Positions 1 through 8,032 of a stretch of DNA of 64,000 nucleotides are shown piece after piece. Numbering within the stretch: the stretch's first letter is position 1; every line of letters starts with the position of its first letter. The translations under genes and the position numbers were made by a program. The DNA is from Oscillospiraceae bacterium (GTDB lineage Bacteria; Bacillota; Clostridia; Oscillospirales; Ruminococcaceae). Location of the stretch: positions 1 through 64,000 of the forward strand of contig JAFUHM010000048.1 in NCBI GenBank assembly GCA_017468865.1. Reading direction: 5' to 3'. Under the pieces are notes generated by a model. That model did no database searches, was not told the DNA's origin, and saw only the letters and a program-made list of their open reading frames with translations.

Positions 1-2
1 AT

Positions 3-194
3 GAAGTCGAGATATGTGCCGAATCGTCCACAGCTCACCCCAAGTCTGCTATCCAAGTCCGTAACAGGAGCATCGTTGACCGATCAGACCTTGTAATATG
101 CTGTATTCAGCACAAAAGCGGCGGAGCTTATCAGACGGTACAATATGCAAAGAAACAGGGCAAGAATATCATAAACCTTGCAGACGAAAACTGA
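3..194 (+). CDS. SLOG-family (DUF1273/YpsA-like) protein, 3' end only
   Basis: This is the C-terminal 63 codons of a gene whose start lies before the window. The frame is open from base 3 to a TGA at 192-194. Visible segments such as RSIVDRSDLVICCIQHKSGG and the ending KQGKNIINLADEN resemble the C-terminus of the SLOG superfamily (DUF1273, YpsA type), a Rossmann-like fold proposed to bind nucleotides or nucleotide-derived ligands. A strong hairpin terminator follows within 25 bases, so the gene ends its transcript here. The family call is by eye from a fragment, and the upstream context is unknown. Confidence 0.6.
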   Translation, partial: EVEICAESSTAHPKSAIQVRNRSIVDRSDLVICCIQHKSGGAYQTVQYAKKQGKNIINLADEN

Positions 195-218
195 ATAGGC
201 TTCTGAAAAGAAAAAATC

Positions 219-277
219 AGGGCTATGCCTTCCGTACACGTTTACGGAGGACATAGCCCTTATCTTATGTTATTTTT
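219..277 (+). terminator. Rho-independent terminator after the SLOG gene
   Basis: AGGGCTATG (219-227) pairs with CATAGCCCT (252-260); inner bases CCTTCCGTA and TACGGAGG extend the stem. A T-rich stretch follows (TTATTTTTAT near 268-277). It separates the first gene from the next. Confidence 0.75.
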
Positions 278-353
278 ATATCGAAATATGGCTGTCTGAT
301 TTTACCCTGTATCCATTAAATGTGGTTTCCGATTTTTTTAAGAGGTCATTTTC

Positions 354-1022
354 ATGAAACTGTTTTCACCGCAGATGCTGGACTTTCTGACCGAGAATGT
401 GATGCGTGACGACAAGGAGTATTTCAGGGCGCATAAGTCCGAATTTGAGGACCTTGTCATGGCGCCGATGCGTGAATTCACCGGCAGGCTCCTGCCCTAC
501 ATCACATCCATCGACGATACCATAGATAAGGTGCATATCTCACGGATCTACCGTGATGCCAGATTTCTTCACGGCAGGTCTTACTTCCGTGAGAATATGT
601 GGGTATCCTTCGGACGGGCAAAGGATCTGTACAAGTCACTTCCTGCCTTCTATTTCGATATATCTCCTGCGGGTGCCGAATACGGCTGCGGATACTATGT
701 GCCGCCCGATGGGGTGATGCAGACCATGCGTGAGACTATCACAGCAGGGGATCCGGGATTTATCGCTGCATCCGATTGTCTGGAAGGCACGCATTTTGAA
801 ATGTACGGGGACAAGTACAAGAGAAGCAAGTTCCCCGACAGGACAGAGGCTGAGCGTGAATGGCTCGACGGCAAGACCATTGGTATAATGCGCCGCCGCA
901 CCGACTGGGAGAATATTTTCTCCGAAGGATTTGCGGAGGAGACAGGGGAAGAACTCACCGCAGTCAAGCCCTTCTATGACTTTTTGCTCAAGACAGCCTA
1001 TGTGGGCATGAAAAGTCAATGA
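354..1022 (+). CDS. DUF2461 family protein
   Basis: A 222-residue protein without signal peptide or membrane segment. It matches the DUF2461 family (TIGR02453 type): the N-terminal 'FL..N..D..WF..HK..FE' pattern (here FLTENVMRDDKEYFRAHKSE), the 'ISRIYRDARF' segment and the 'YFRENMWVSF' segment are all recognisable. The family's biochemical role is unknown. The ATG at 354 follows a purine-rich AAGAGGTC. It is a single-gene unit between the terminator near 219 and the promoter at 1059. Confidence 0.8.
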   Translation: MKLFSPQMLDFLTENVMRDDKEYFRAHKSEFEDLVMAPMREFTGRLLPYITSIDDTIDKVHISRIYRDARFLHGRSYFRENMWVSFGRAKDLYKSLPAFYFDISPAGAEYGCGYYVPPDGVMQTMRETITAGDPGFIAASDCLEGTHFEMYGDKYKRSKFPDRTEAEREWLDGKTIGIMRRRTDWENIFSEGFAEETGEELTAVKPFYDFLLKTAYVGMKSQ

Positions 1023-1058
1023 ATTTATGAATAAATTTTAAAATTTGATAAAAACATC

Positions 1059-1087
1059 TTGAAATCCACACTTGATAATAGTATAAT
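1059..1087 (+). promoter_or_regulatory. Sigma-A promoter for the divIC-like/S1 operon
   Basis: TTGAAA (1059-1064), 17-base spacer, TATAAT (1082-1087). It lies 36 bases before the TTG start of the septum protein gene. Confidence 0.8.
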
Positions 1088-1122
1088 AGTATATATCGGA
1101 CAGGTATACGGAGGTGGTGTGA

Positions 1123-1491
1123 TTGGCAGACGTCAGCATGCGGCAGCATAAGAGATCCGCTGCGAAGATACTGCGCAAATACAAGCGTCAGAAGCGTCAC
1201 GGCCTTATACCTCCCTTCGTGACAGTCATTGTCACGGCAGCGGTCATCGTCCTTACCGTTGGGTGCGGATTTGCCTTTGTTATAGATGAAGTGACAGTAT
1301 CGAAGAAAGAGGCAGAGCTTGCGGAGCTCAATGAGAAGATAGAGATGCTCAGGGCAGAGAATGAGCAGTATGAGAGCATACTCAGCGATGATGACGAGAG
1401 ATCGTTTATGGAGCGTATAGCAGAGGAGAGGCTCGGTTACGCTTATCCGAACGAGAAACGTTTTGTAGATCCCAATAAGAATAACGGGTGA
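1123..1491 (+). CDS. DivIC/FtsB-like septum formation initiator
   Basis: A 122-residue single-pass protein: a basic N-terminus (KRSAAKILRKYKRQKRH), one membrane helix at about residues 28-50, then a coiled coil (KKEAELAELNEKIEMLRAEN, about 65-88) and the conserved ending region 'MERIAEERLGYAYPNEK'. This is the DivIC/FtsB layout, a division-site scaffold that pairs with FtsL and FtsQ/DivIB. The start is a TTG at 1123 preceded by GGAGGTGG; the nearby GTG at 1117 is followed at once by a stop and cannot be used. It sits just ahead of an S1-domain gene, an order common in Clostridia and Bacilli (divIC-yabR). Confidence 0.85.
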   Translation: MADVSMRQHKRSAAKILRKYKRQKRHGLIPPFVTVIVTAAVIVLTVGCGFAFVIDEVTVSKKEAELAELNEKIEMLRAENEQYESILSDDDERSFMERIAEERLGYAYPNEKRFVDPNKNNG

Positions 1492-1514
1492 TTCACCCAT
1501 GGAAAGGGTCATAT

Positions 1515-1964
1515 ATGCAGCCTGAAGTCGGAAATATTTATGAGGGCAAAGTTACCGGTATCACCAAGTTCGGAGCATTTGTCGAGCTGGAGCCGGGGGT
1601 ATCCGGCATGGTACACATTTCGGAGATCGCCAATTCATATGTAAGTGAGATACGAGACCATGTTACCGAGGGCGATACGGTCAAGGTCAAGGTCATCGGT
1701 ATCAATGACGGCAAGATCTCCCTTTCTATCAAGAAAGCATTGCCTGTCCAGCCGTCATCACGGCAGGGGGGCGGCAGACCCTTCTCAGGGAAGCCCAGGA
1801 ACGATCGTCCTTTTGAAAGCCGCAGGACACAGGGGGCAGAGATGCCGACAGGTCCTCAGTCATTTGAGGATATGCTTAACAAGTTCAAGGCAAGCTCGGA
1901 TGAGCGTATGGGCGACATCAAGCGCAATATGGACAGCAAGCGCAGAGGCTCACGCCGCAAATAA
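1515..1964 (+). CDS. S1-domain RNA-binding protein (YabR-like)
   Basis: A 149-residue protein with one S1 OB-fold at residues 1-75 (VGNIYEGKVTGITKFGAFVE, then GMVHISEI and VKVKVIGINDGKISLSIKK) and a basic, Gly/Arg-rich tail (SRQGGGRPFSGKP, KRRGSRRK) likely to add RNA affinity. S1 proteins of the YabR/GSP13 type associate with ribosomes or RNA. The ATG at 1515 has GGAAAGGG upstream and begins the conserved fold; a longer frame from a GTG at 1488 overlaps the previous gene and adds unconserved residues. It is downstream of the divIC-like gene in the same transcript and followed by a strong terminator. Confidence 0.85.
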   Translation: MQPEVGNIYEGKVTGITKFGAFVELEPGVSGMVHISEIANSYVSEIRDHVTEGDTVKVKVIGINDGKISLSIKKALPVQPSSRQGGGRPFSGKPRNDRPFESRRTQGAEMPTGPQSFEDMLNKFKASSDERMGDIKRNMDSKRRGSRRK

Positions 1965-1972
1965 CGAATGAA

Positions 1973-1999
1973 AGCAGAGCATTGGGCTCTGCTTTTTTA
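1973..1999 (+). terminator. Rho-independent terminator
   Basis: GCAGAGC, loop ATTG, GGCTCTGC, then TTTTTT (1992-1997). It ends the divIC-like/S1 transcript. Confidence 0.9.
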
Positions 2000-2005
2000 T
2001 GTACG

Positions 2006-2033
2006 GCAGTCGGATACAGGTGTATCCGACTGC
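2006..2033. terminator. Perfect 13-bp inverted repeat between convergent genes
   Basis: GCAGTCGGATACA (2006-2018) is mirrored exactly by 2021-2033. It lies 10 bases beyond the stop of the minus-strand esterase gene and just after the plus-strand terminator, so it probably ends the minus-strand glycan operon. It has only a weak T tract. Confidence 0.55.
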
Positions 2034-2042
2034 TTTATCTGA

Positions 2043-3866
2043 TTAGCCGGTTATCTCCATCTCAAAGGGTGTCACAGGCAGACCGTCACAGAAGAGTTCC
2101 GCCCTGTCCGGATCATCCTCATACAGATATCTCACCGTGACAGGGGAAATGCCGCCATAGGTGAGCCTTATGGTGTCACCGTCAACTTCTGCCTTCGCAG
2201 GGCAGGTCTGTGTCCCGTCGGACACGGTGAATTTCTGCGGATCCTCTGCCGTTACGGGGCATGACATTCTGATCGTTATGCCGCAGTCATCCTTCACAGC
2301 CGAGACAGGGTATGCAGAGCGGGGGACGTCATCATTGCCGTATATGAGCCGCAGAGCCGCATAAGCGAGCCGTTTTCCCACATCCCACTTGTTTATGGGG
2401 TGCAGATCGTGAGACTCTCCTATGTCGATGTTCACGGTCATAGCAGTACCCGGTATGTCAAGGCACTTGCGCTGAGCCTCCCTCAATGCCGCCCATGAAC
2501 CGGGCTTCACATCCGCAAAGTTGGGGAGTTGGGCAAAGATAACGGGTATATCACGGCCGCATCGCCTGCGGTACATCTTTACGAATTCTCCGAACAGGAA
2601 AGGATAGCGGTCAGCGTTATCCCCGTTGGACTCAGCCTGATACCATATGAGCCCTGCACACGGTATGCGCAGAACAGGGGAAGTCATGGTGTACAGAGAA
2701 AGAGGGAGCCCCTGGAAGAATACATCGGGCACAAGGTCGGGTGCCTTGTGTGCAACATGGTATTCCCATTTCCCCGACAGATCGATGATAGTCTCTCCCA
2801 GTCTCAGGCAATATCTCTTGCCCTCGGTAAAGCCGCCGTTTCCCGTGCGGACCTCCAGTCTTATGCAGACCTCGTTCTCGCCGTGGCGGAGTATGTCCGC
2901 AGGCACGGGGTAACGTCTCGGCGGGTACATATAACCTGTCTCCCCGACCTTTACGCCGTTTACATAAACTTCGTCCGCATCCGTCATCACACCCAGGGAA
3001 AGGAGAGCATCGTCAAATGTGGCATTATCGGGTATGGTCAGCTTTCGTCTGAACCATACCCTGCCACTGATCCCCCACAGATCCTCCCTTTCCGAAAAGT
3101 GGAACGGTATATTGCACTCACCCTCAAAGGGTGTATCTGTCATATCCGACAAAGAAGTATCCATGCCGCTTACCCATTCGACATACTTTTTTCTGTCGGC
3201 AGCGACGGTATTCTCTATATATCCTTCTTTTGTGCATTCATCGAGGAATGCATCATATCCGCCGTAGGAACGCAGCATATCAAGGGACAGGCGAGCCTCC
3301 ACAGGAGCGCCGCCTGCCGCCGTATTGATAAGTCCCACAGGAACGTCCAGCCTTGCACGGATCTCCTGTGCAAAGTAATGGCCTGCACCGCTCATCTGAT
3401 AAAGTGCATCACCTTCGGACTTTTCCCATTTTCCGCCGGGTTCGTCGCTCTCGCTCCCGTCAAAGCGGGGCGTGACGGGTACACGGTATTCCCTGATGTA
3501 TCCGTCCTCGGCGGGATAATGCGGTTCAAAGGGATCGACAGTGCGGCAGATAGGGAGTTCCATGTTGGACTGTCCGCTTATGTGGAATACTTCCCCCACA
3601 AGCACGTCGGAAAATCCGTATTCCGTACTGCCGTCCGATATATGTATCTCATAGGTATCATATGATGGGGATATGGGAGGGAATACGACCTCCCACCTGC
3701 CGTCCTTCACGACTGCCGAAGCTGTCTGCTTAGTGCCTGCACCGGTAAGCCCGACGGTGACTTTGCCTTCACTTGCGGTGCCGTATACACTTATCGGCAT
3801 ACCGCCCTGGATTATCATATGATCCCCGAAATATGAATTGACTTTCAGACCGCTCATGTCTGTCAC
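2043..3866 (-). CDS. Sialate O-acetylesterase-like (SASA) carbohydrate esterase
   Basis: A 607-residue SGNH-type esterase. The oxyanion/nucleophile motif HISGQSNMELP is near residue 97, the family motif LIWYQAESNGDNADRYP is near 400, and the catalytic Asp-x-His is in SHDLHPINKWDVGKR near 490. Between these sits a beta-sandwich insert (about 255-370), as in the sialate O-acetylesterase family. Related enzymes remove acetyl groups from sialic acid or xylan; no signal peptide is visible, so it probably acts in the cytoplasm on imported oligosaccharides. It is the last gene of a minus-strand operon with a GH3 glycosidase and a mutarotase-like protein, which favours acetylated hemicellulose fragments over sialic acid as substrate (inference). 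Confidence 0.85.
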   Translation of the reverse strand: MTDMSGLKVNSYFGDHMIIQGGMPISVYGTASEGKVTVGLTGAGTKQTASAVVKDGRWEVVFPPISPSYDTYEIHISDGSTEYGFSDVLVGEVFHISGQSNMELPICRTVDPFEPHYPAEDGYIREYRVPVTPRFDGSESDEPGGKWEKSEGDALYQMSGAGHYFAQEIRARLDVPVGLINTAAGGAPVEARLSLDMLRSYGGYDAFLDECTKEGYIENTVAADRKKYVEWVSGMDTSLSDMTDTPFEGECNIPFHFSEREDLWGISGRVWFRRKLTIPDNATFDDALLSLGVMTDADEVYVNGVKVGETGYMYPPRRYPVPADILRHGENEVCIRLEVRTGNGGFTEGKRYCLRLGETIIDLSGKWEYHVAHKAPDLVPDVFFQGLPLSLYTMTSPVLRIPCAGLIWYQAESNGDNADRYPFLFGEFVKMYRRRCGRDIPVIFAQLPNFADVKPGSWAALREAQRKCLDIPGTAMTVNIDIGESHDLHPINKWDVGKRLAYAALRLIYGNDDVPRSAYPVSAVKDDCGITIRMSCPVTAEDPQKFTVSDGTQTCPAKAEVDGDTIRLTYGGISPVTVRYLYEDDPDRAELFCDGLPVTPFEMEITG

Positions 3867-3912
3867 CTTCCGATGTGTATTGTCTTTACAGCGGATGATA
3901 TGAGCAGATATG

Positions 3913-5985
3913 TCATATTTCCGTCTTCAGGCAGTCAGTGCCGCAGAGTTTGCAGGAGAGCTCATCGGGAGCGTGTGTGCCTGCATAGAGAGTAAAGCTC
4001 TTGCCGTATACGCCTCGTACTCCCTTGGCGTCTACTGCTGTGAATGCCCGTTCGGGGATGTCTATGACTATGGTCTTCTCTTCTCCTGCCGAAAGTGTCA
4101 CACGCTCAAATCCGCAGAGTGAGAAGTTAGGCACAGCATATTCGCAGTGATCCTTGATGTAGAGTTGTACCACATCGTCTGTTGCCCTGCTTCCCGTGTT
4201 GCGGACGGTGACAGTGGCCTTGCCGTCGGCATAGGTCAGAGAGGTACATTCTGTCTTAGAATAGGTAAGTCCGTATCCGAAGGGGAAGAGGACGTTGTTC
4301 TCGGCATAGCGGTAAGTGCGGTTCTTCATGGAGTAGTCGGTGAACTCGGGAAGAAGATCGGTGGACTGATAGAATGTAACAGGGAGCTTAGCGGAAGGCG
4401 AAACATCACCGAAAAGTATCTCAGCCAGCGCCGTGCCTCCCTCAGAACCGGGATACCATGCGTGAATAAGCGCATCGGGCTCAGCCTCGGTGTTGATGGC
4501 GCTTCCTGCTGCGACCACGACTATGGTGGGTTTTCCGACAGCCATGACCCTCTTTATCAGTTCACGCTGCACTTCGGGGAGACGGATGTCGTTCTTGTCT
4601 CCGGAGGAGAATTCATTTCCCGTATCTCCCTCTTCGCCCTCGATAGTCGCATCAAGTCCGACGCAGATGATGACCGTATCCGCAGCTTCAGCGGCTGCAA
4701 CAGCCTCAGCATATCTGTCGCCTGGGCGTGCAAGTACGGACACCTTGTTCTTGTAAAGGTGGCAGCCCTCCGCATAGAGAACTCTTCCGGGATATGTGTC
4801 CTGTACAGCGGAGAGGAATGTGTGATACCTGTCAGCAAGACCGTTGTAGTTGCCTTCAAGTGCTGCACGGCTGTCTGCATTGGGGCCTATCACAGCGATG
4901 GTCTTGGCAGCATCTCTTGCCAGAGGGAGTATGCCGTTGTTCTTGAGCAGCACGACGGACTTTTCCGCACATTCAAGCGATACAGCCTTGTGCTCCTTGG
5001 ATGCTATCACGGAATAGGGGATATTGTCAAACTCCGTCTTATCATCGAACATTCCCAGTCTTATGCGTGTGCGCATAAGGTGGATGCAGGCCTTGCGTAT
5101 GTCTTCCTTTGTGATGAGGCCTTCCGCAAGGGCAGTGGTCAGATGCTGATATGTGCATCCGCAGTTGAGGTCGCAGCCTGCTTTCAGGGCAAGTGCGGCG
5201 GATTCGGCAATGTTATTGGTAAGTCCGTGATGCTCATGGAAGTCACGGATAGCCCAGCAGTCAGATACGAAATATCCGTCAAAGCCCCATTCCTCCAGCT
5301 TGCCCATGAGGAAAGTGCTTGCACAGGCACCCTCGCCGTTCACACGGTTGTATGCGCCCATTACGGACTCTACGCCCGCATCCTTTACAAGAGCCTCAAA
5401 TGCAGGAAGATAAGTCTCCTCCATATCCTTGGGCGTAGCCTTTGCGTCAAACTCATGGCGTACAGCCTCGGGTCCGCTGTGTACTGCAAAATGCTTTGCG
5501 CAGGCAGCCACCTTCATCGTCTCGCCGTCGCCCTGAAGGCCTCTGACAGTGGCTTTGCCCAGCTCCGATGTGAGATAGGGGTCTTCGCCGTAAGTCTCAT
5601 GGCCTCTGCCCCATCTGGGGTCACGGAAAATGTTTATGTTGGGAGCCCAGAAGGTAAGTCCCTTGTATATATCCCTGTCACCGTGACGGGAGTATGCGTT
5701 GTACTTTGCCCTTGCCTCGGTGGAAGTTACCGTTGCGGCACGTTCGGTGAGTTCCCTGTCAAACATGGCAGCAAGTCCGATAGCCTGCGGGAACATGGTA
5801 GCCACGCCCGAGCGTGCAAGTCCGTGTATGCCCTCGTTCCACCAGTTGTATTCGGGGATGCCCAGTCTGTCTATGGCAGGAGCATCATAGCGGAGCTGGG
5901 AGATCTGCTCCTCCGTGGTCATTTCGTCTGTAAGTGCGGTGGCTCTTTCAAGGGGGGATAAGGATTTATCCAAGTATTTTTTCAT
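3913..5985 (-). CDS. Glycoside hydrolase family 3 (beta-xylosidase/beta-glucosidase type)
   Basis: A 690-residue GH3 enzyme without signal peptide. The N-terminal TIM barrel carries NWWNEGIHGLAR (about 47), WAPNINIFRDPRWGRGHETY (about 113) and the nucleophile Asp in YFVSDCWAI (about Asp242). A central alpha/beta sandwich holds SVVLLKNNGILPL and VIGPNADS, and a C-terminal fibronectin-III-like domain is present (ATVTVRNTGSRATDDVVQLY). The pattern is closest to the Xyl3A-like xylosidase subgroup, but specificity among xylose, glucose and arabinose cannot be read off. The start at 5985 is chosen because GAGGTATC lies before it; an ATG four codons earlier has no ribosome site. Its gene follows the mutarotase-like gene within a few bases. 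Confidence 0.88.
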   Translation of the reverse strand: MKKYLDKSLSPLERATALTDEMTTEEQISQLRYDAPAIDRLGIPEYNWWNEGIHGLARSGVATMFPQAIGLAAMFDRELTERAATVTSTEARAKYNAYSRHGDRDIYKGLTFWAPNINIFRDPRWGRGHETYGEDPYLTSELGKATVRGLQGDGETMKVAACAKHFAVHSGPEAVRHEFDAKATPKDMEETYLPAFEALVKDAGVESVMGAYNRVNGEGACASTFLMGKLEEWGFDGYFVSDCWAIRDFHEHHGLTNNIAESAALALKAGCDLNCGCTYQHLTTALAEGLITKEDIRKACIHLMRTRIRLGMFDDKTEFDNIPYSVIASKEHKAVSLECAEKSVVLLKNNGILPLARDAAKTIAVIGPNADSRAALEGNYNGLADRYHTFLSAVQDTYPGRVLYAEGCHLYKNKVSVLARPGDRYAEAVAAAEAADTVIICVGLDATIEGEEGDTGNEFSSGDKNDIRLPEVQRELIKRVMAVGKPTIVVVAAGSAINTEAEPDALIHAWYPGSEGGTALAEILFGDVSPSAKLPVTFYQSTDLLPEFTDYSMKNRTYRYAENNVLFPFGYGLTYSKTECTSLTYADGKATVTVRNTGSRATDDVVQLYIKDHCEYAVPNFSLCGFERVTLSAGEEKTIVIDIPERAFTAVDAKGVRGVYGKSFTLYAGTHAPDELSCKLCGTDCLKTEI

Positions 5986-5993
5986 ATGATACC

Positions 5994-6929
5994 TCATTCG
6001 ATGTTATTGGCGGTGCCGTTCAAAAAGCCGATCCTGTCCAGTTCAGCCTTCACATCCGACAGCTCGGGCTCGTTTTCGTCGGTGTTGTCGATAAGGAACC
6101 ATTTCTCGGTGAGCACAGCCTCCTCATCACGGGCATATTCACGGTATTCGCCGATGTTCTCACATTCAAGGAAGAGAGAGTTCGTGTATGTTTCGAAGTT
6201 GCAGGAAAAATCAGGGTAATCGATATCCCTGTATGCAGGTACGGACTTTACGAATATCTGACCGCTCACAGCGTAGCAGACAAATCCGTCCTCCACGTTC
6301 AGTCCTATCTTGAATGCGTTTTTCTTATATATATCCTGACGCAGCCTTATCTCGGTATTCGAGAGGGAAAATCTGGGGTCGTTTATGTCGGTGTAATCCC
6401 ACAGAGCAAGAGTGCGGTTGCCCAGATACCCTGTCTTTCTGGTGCTGACGGGGATCTTGCACACGCCGCCCGATCTGAGCCCTGTAATGGACCATGCTGC
6501 GTATTTGGCGGGCTTGTCCGATACGTTCCTTATTTTGTGGCATACCGTGACCACGGGCTTTTCTTCGTCCATAGTCACCTCAAGGGAAAATGCCTTCCCG
6601 AAGGGGGTAGCCTTCGGAGCGAGGGTTACGGTGTTCCCGTTTACCGTGTAGGCAACGGGTGCGTTATCGGGTGAGTAAGTCTCGGGATTTACCTCAGGAG
6701 CGCACCACAGGCGGTGGCCGCCGTAGTTTACCCAGTCATCCATCCCCTGCACCTTTTCTGTAAAGCGCCTGCCATGATCCTCAAACATTATATTGTTATG
6801 CTCTTTAAGTGAAAAGTAGATTATTCTGGGACCCACATCGACAGTGATGCCGAGTTCTGCACTGCCGTTGTCTAAAAAAATACATTTGCCGTAGTTGTCG
6901 TATTCACGTTCTGATACATTAACGCTCAC
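5994..6929 (-). CDS. Mutarotase-like beta-sandwich protein (DUF4380-like)
   Basis: A 311-residue all-beta protein with features of the galactose-mutarotase-like fold: an N-terminal 'LDNGSAELGITVDVGPRIIY' strand pair, GGHRLWCAPE near residue 90 and the long beta-rich middle. It probably binds or epimerises a sugar, or is a companion of the glycosidase next to it; catalytic residues are not identifiable with confidence. The GTG at 6929 is preferred because GGAGGTG stands 6 bases before it; an upstream in-frame ATG at 6986 lacks a site. It is the first gene of the minus-strand operon with the GH3 and esterase genes. Confidence 0.55.
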   Translation of the reverse strand: MSVNVSEREYDNYGKCIFLDNGSAELGITVDVGPRIIYFSLKEHNNIMFEDHGRRFTEKVQGMDDWVNYGGHRLWCAPEVNPETYSPDNAPVAYTVNGNTVTLAPKATPFGKAFSLEVTMDEEKPVVTVCHKIRNVSDKPAKYAAWSITGLRSGGVCKIPVSTRKTGYLGNRTLALWDYTDINDPRFSLSNTEIRLRQDIYKKNAFKIGLNVEDGFVCYAVSGQIFVKSVPAYRDIDYPDFSCNFETYTNSLFLECENIGEYREYARDEEAVLTEKWFLIDNTDENEPELSDVKAELDRIGFLNGTANNIE

Positions 6930-7025
6930 TGTACACACCTCCGATTGTAAATATTGTACAACAATAAGCCGTTTTTCTCTAATCAATTATTGTGTTGGAT
7001 GGTTCACATATTGCGGTTTTATCCT

Positions 7026-7058
7026 CAAAAAAACGTGCGGGGGATCACCTCGCACGCT
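7026..7058 (-). terminator. Terminator of the EAL/U32-like operon
   Basis: On the minus strand CGTGCGAGG pairs with CCCCCGCACG and is followed by seven T (A-run 7027-7033 on the plus strand). It lies 60 bases past the stop of the U32-like gene. Confidence 0.8.
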
Positions 7059-7118
7059 ATGCAGCCGTATTGCTCCTGTGGGTCTTAAAAGCCGCCGCCA
7101 TGCTGTCATATTCTTAAG

Positions 7119-8030
7119 TCAGAAATACTTTACGTTCTTAGTCAGTTTCAGAAGCAGTTCAAGCCTCACTTCATCCTTGTATTCCGGACGCACCATGTAG
7201 TATATGTAGTTTTCGAGCACATTTATATCGGGCACGCTGCGCCCCTCTATCTTGAAGTTCTGTATACCCATGTCGGAGTATCTTCCGTACACATCATCGG
7301 GTGTGATGTGCAGGGGAGAGCTTACAGTCTGATACAGGTTCTTGAGCATACATTCACATTCGAAGCGCTCCGGGTCGCACAGCTTTCCCGTCTTTTTCAG
7401 GGACTCATCGAGTTTGATGTGTGACCTTCCGATGGAGCGGTAATGCTCGCCTCTGCGCTTGCAGTGAGGAGTGCAGCAGGGGTCGATGAGCAGCTCTATC
7501 TTCTCCTTGTGGGGGAGGGACCGTATCACGTCAAAATCATTGTTGAAGTTGTAGTCGAGCACCACGAGGGAGTAGTCCTTTTCAAGCTCCTCTTTCAGCT
7601 TATCCGCATCCTCTATCTGCTTGCAGGTGGATGATGTCAGCTTCATATCGGGGAAATTCCCGCGCAGATGCTCCTCAAGCAGAGGGGAGAATACTATCGC
7701 CTCGTTAAGCCCGTTGTCAGCCGCCCTGAGTATGGAATTGCAGTAGGGATCCGACAGATGCTCCTTTGTGAGGCAGGGGTTTGTCAGGGTGAACCTGCAG
7801 GCGATGCCCCTGCTGTTGAACTGCGTGAGTATCTCACGCAGCACCCTTGCATCCATGCTGCCGTGGAGAAATCTCCCGCCGTTCCACAGCATATTCGGGA
7901 AAGCACCGTATACCGATGCTATCTTCACCCCGTCCCTGAATACCTCCGGAGAGCGCTTCATCATGTCCGCCAGCATGATATTGAGCTTGAAATGGCGGAC
8001 AAAATCGGGTAAATGAAATCTATGATCCAT
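7119..8030 (-). CDS. U32-peptidase-like TIM-barrel protein
   Basis: A 303-residue cytosolic protein. The fragment LLIDPCCTPHCKRRGEHY near residue 190 places a Cys cluster where U32 'peptidases' have theirs, and GIQNFKIEGR near 265 is the typical U32 'KIEGR' motif. U32-type proteins include RNA and ubiquinone hydroxylation factors with iron-sulfur clusters, so peptidase activity should not be assumed. The ATG at 8030 stands 2 bases after the stop of the EAL gene with no clear ribosome site of its own, suggesting translational coupling. Longer readings at the N-terminus run into the EAL gene in another frame and look non-protein-like. Its link to c-di-GMP control is unknown. Confidence 0.6.
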   Translation of the reverse strand: MDHRFHLPDFVRHFKLNIMLADMMKRSPEVFRDGVKIASVYGAFPNMLWNGGRFLHGSMDARVLREILTQFNSRGIACRFTLTNPCLTKEHLSDPYCNSILRAADNGLNEAIVFSPLLEEHLRGNFPDMKLTSSTCKQIEDADKLKEELEKDYSLVVLDYNFNNDFDVIRSLPHKEKIELLIDPCCTPHCKRRGEHYRSIGRSHIKLDESLKKTGKLCDPERFECECMLKNLYQTVSSPLHITPDDVYGRYSDMGIQNFKIEGRSVPDINVLENYIYYMVRPEYKDEVRLELLLKLTKNVKYF

Positions 8031-8032
8031 AA

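Noticed and set aside
4147-5961. A 604-codon plus-strand frame opposite the GH3 gene
   Set aside because: It is an antisense shadow of a high-GC gene; no start site, no recognisable family, Cys/Ser/Val-rich content.
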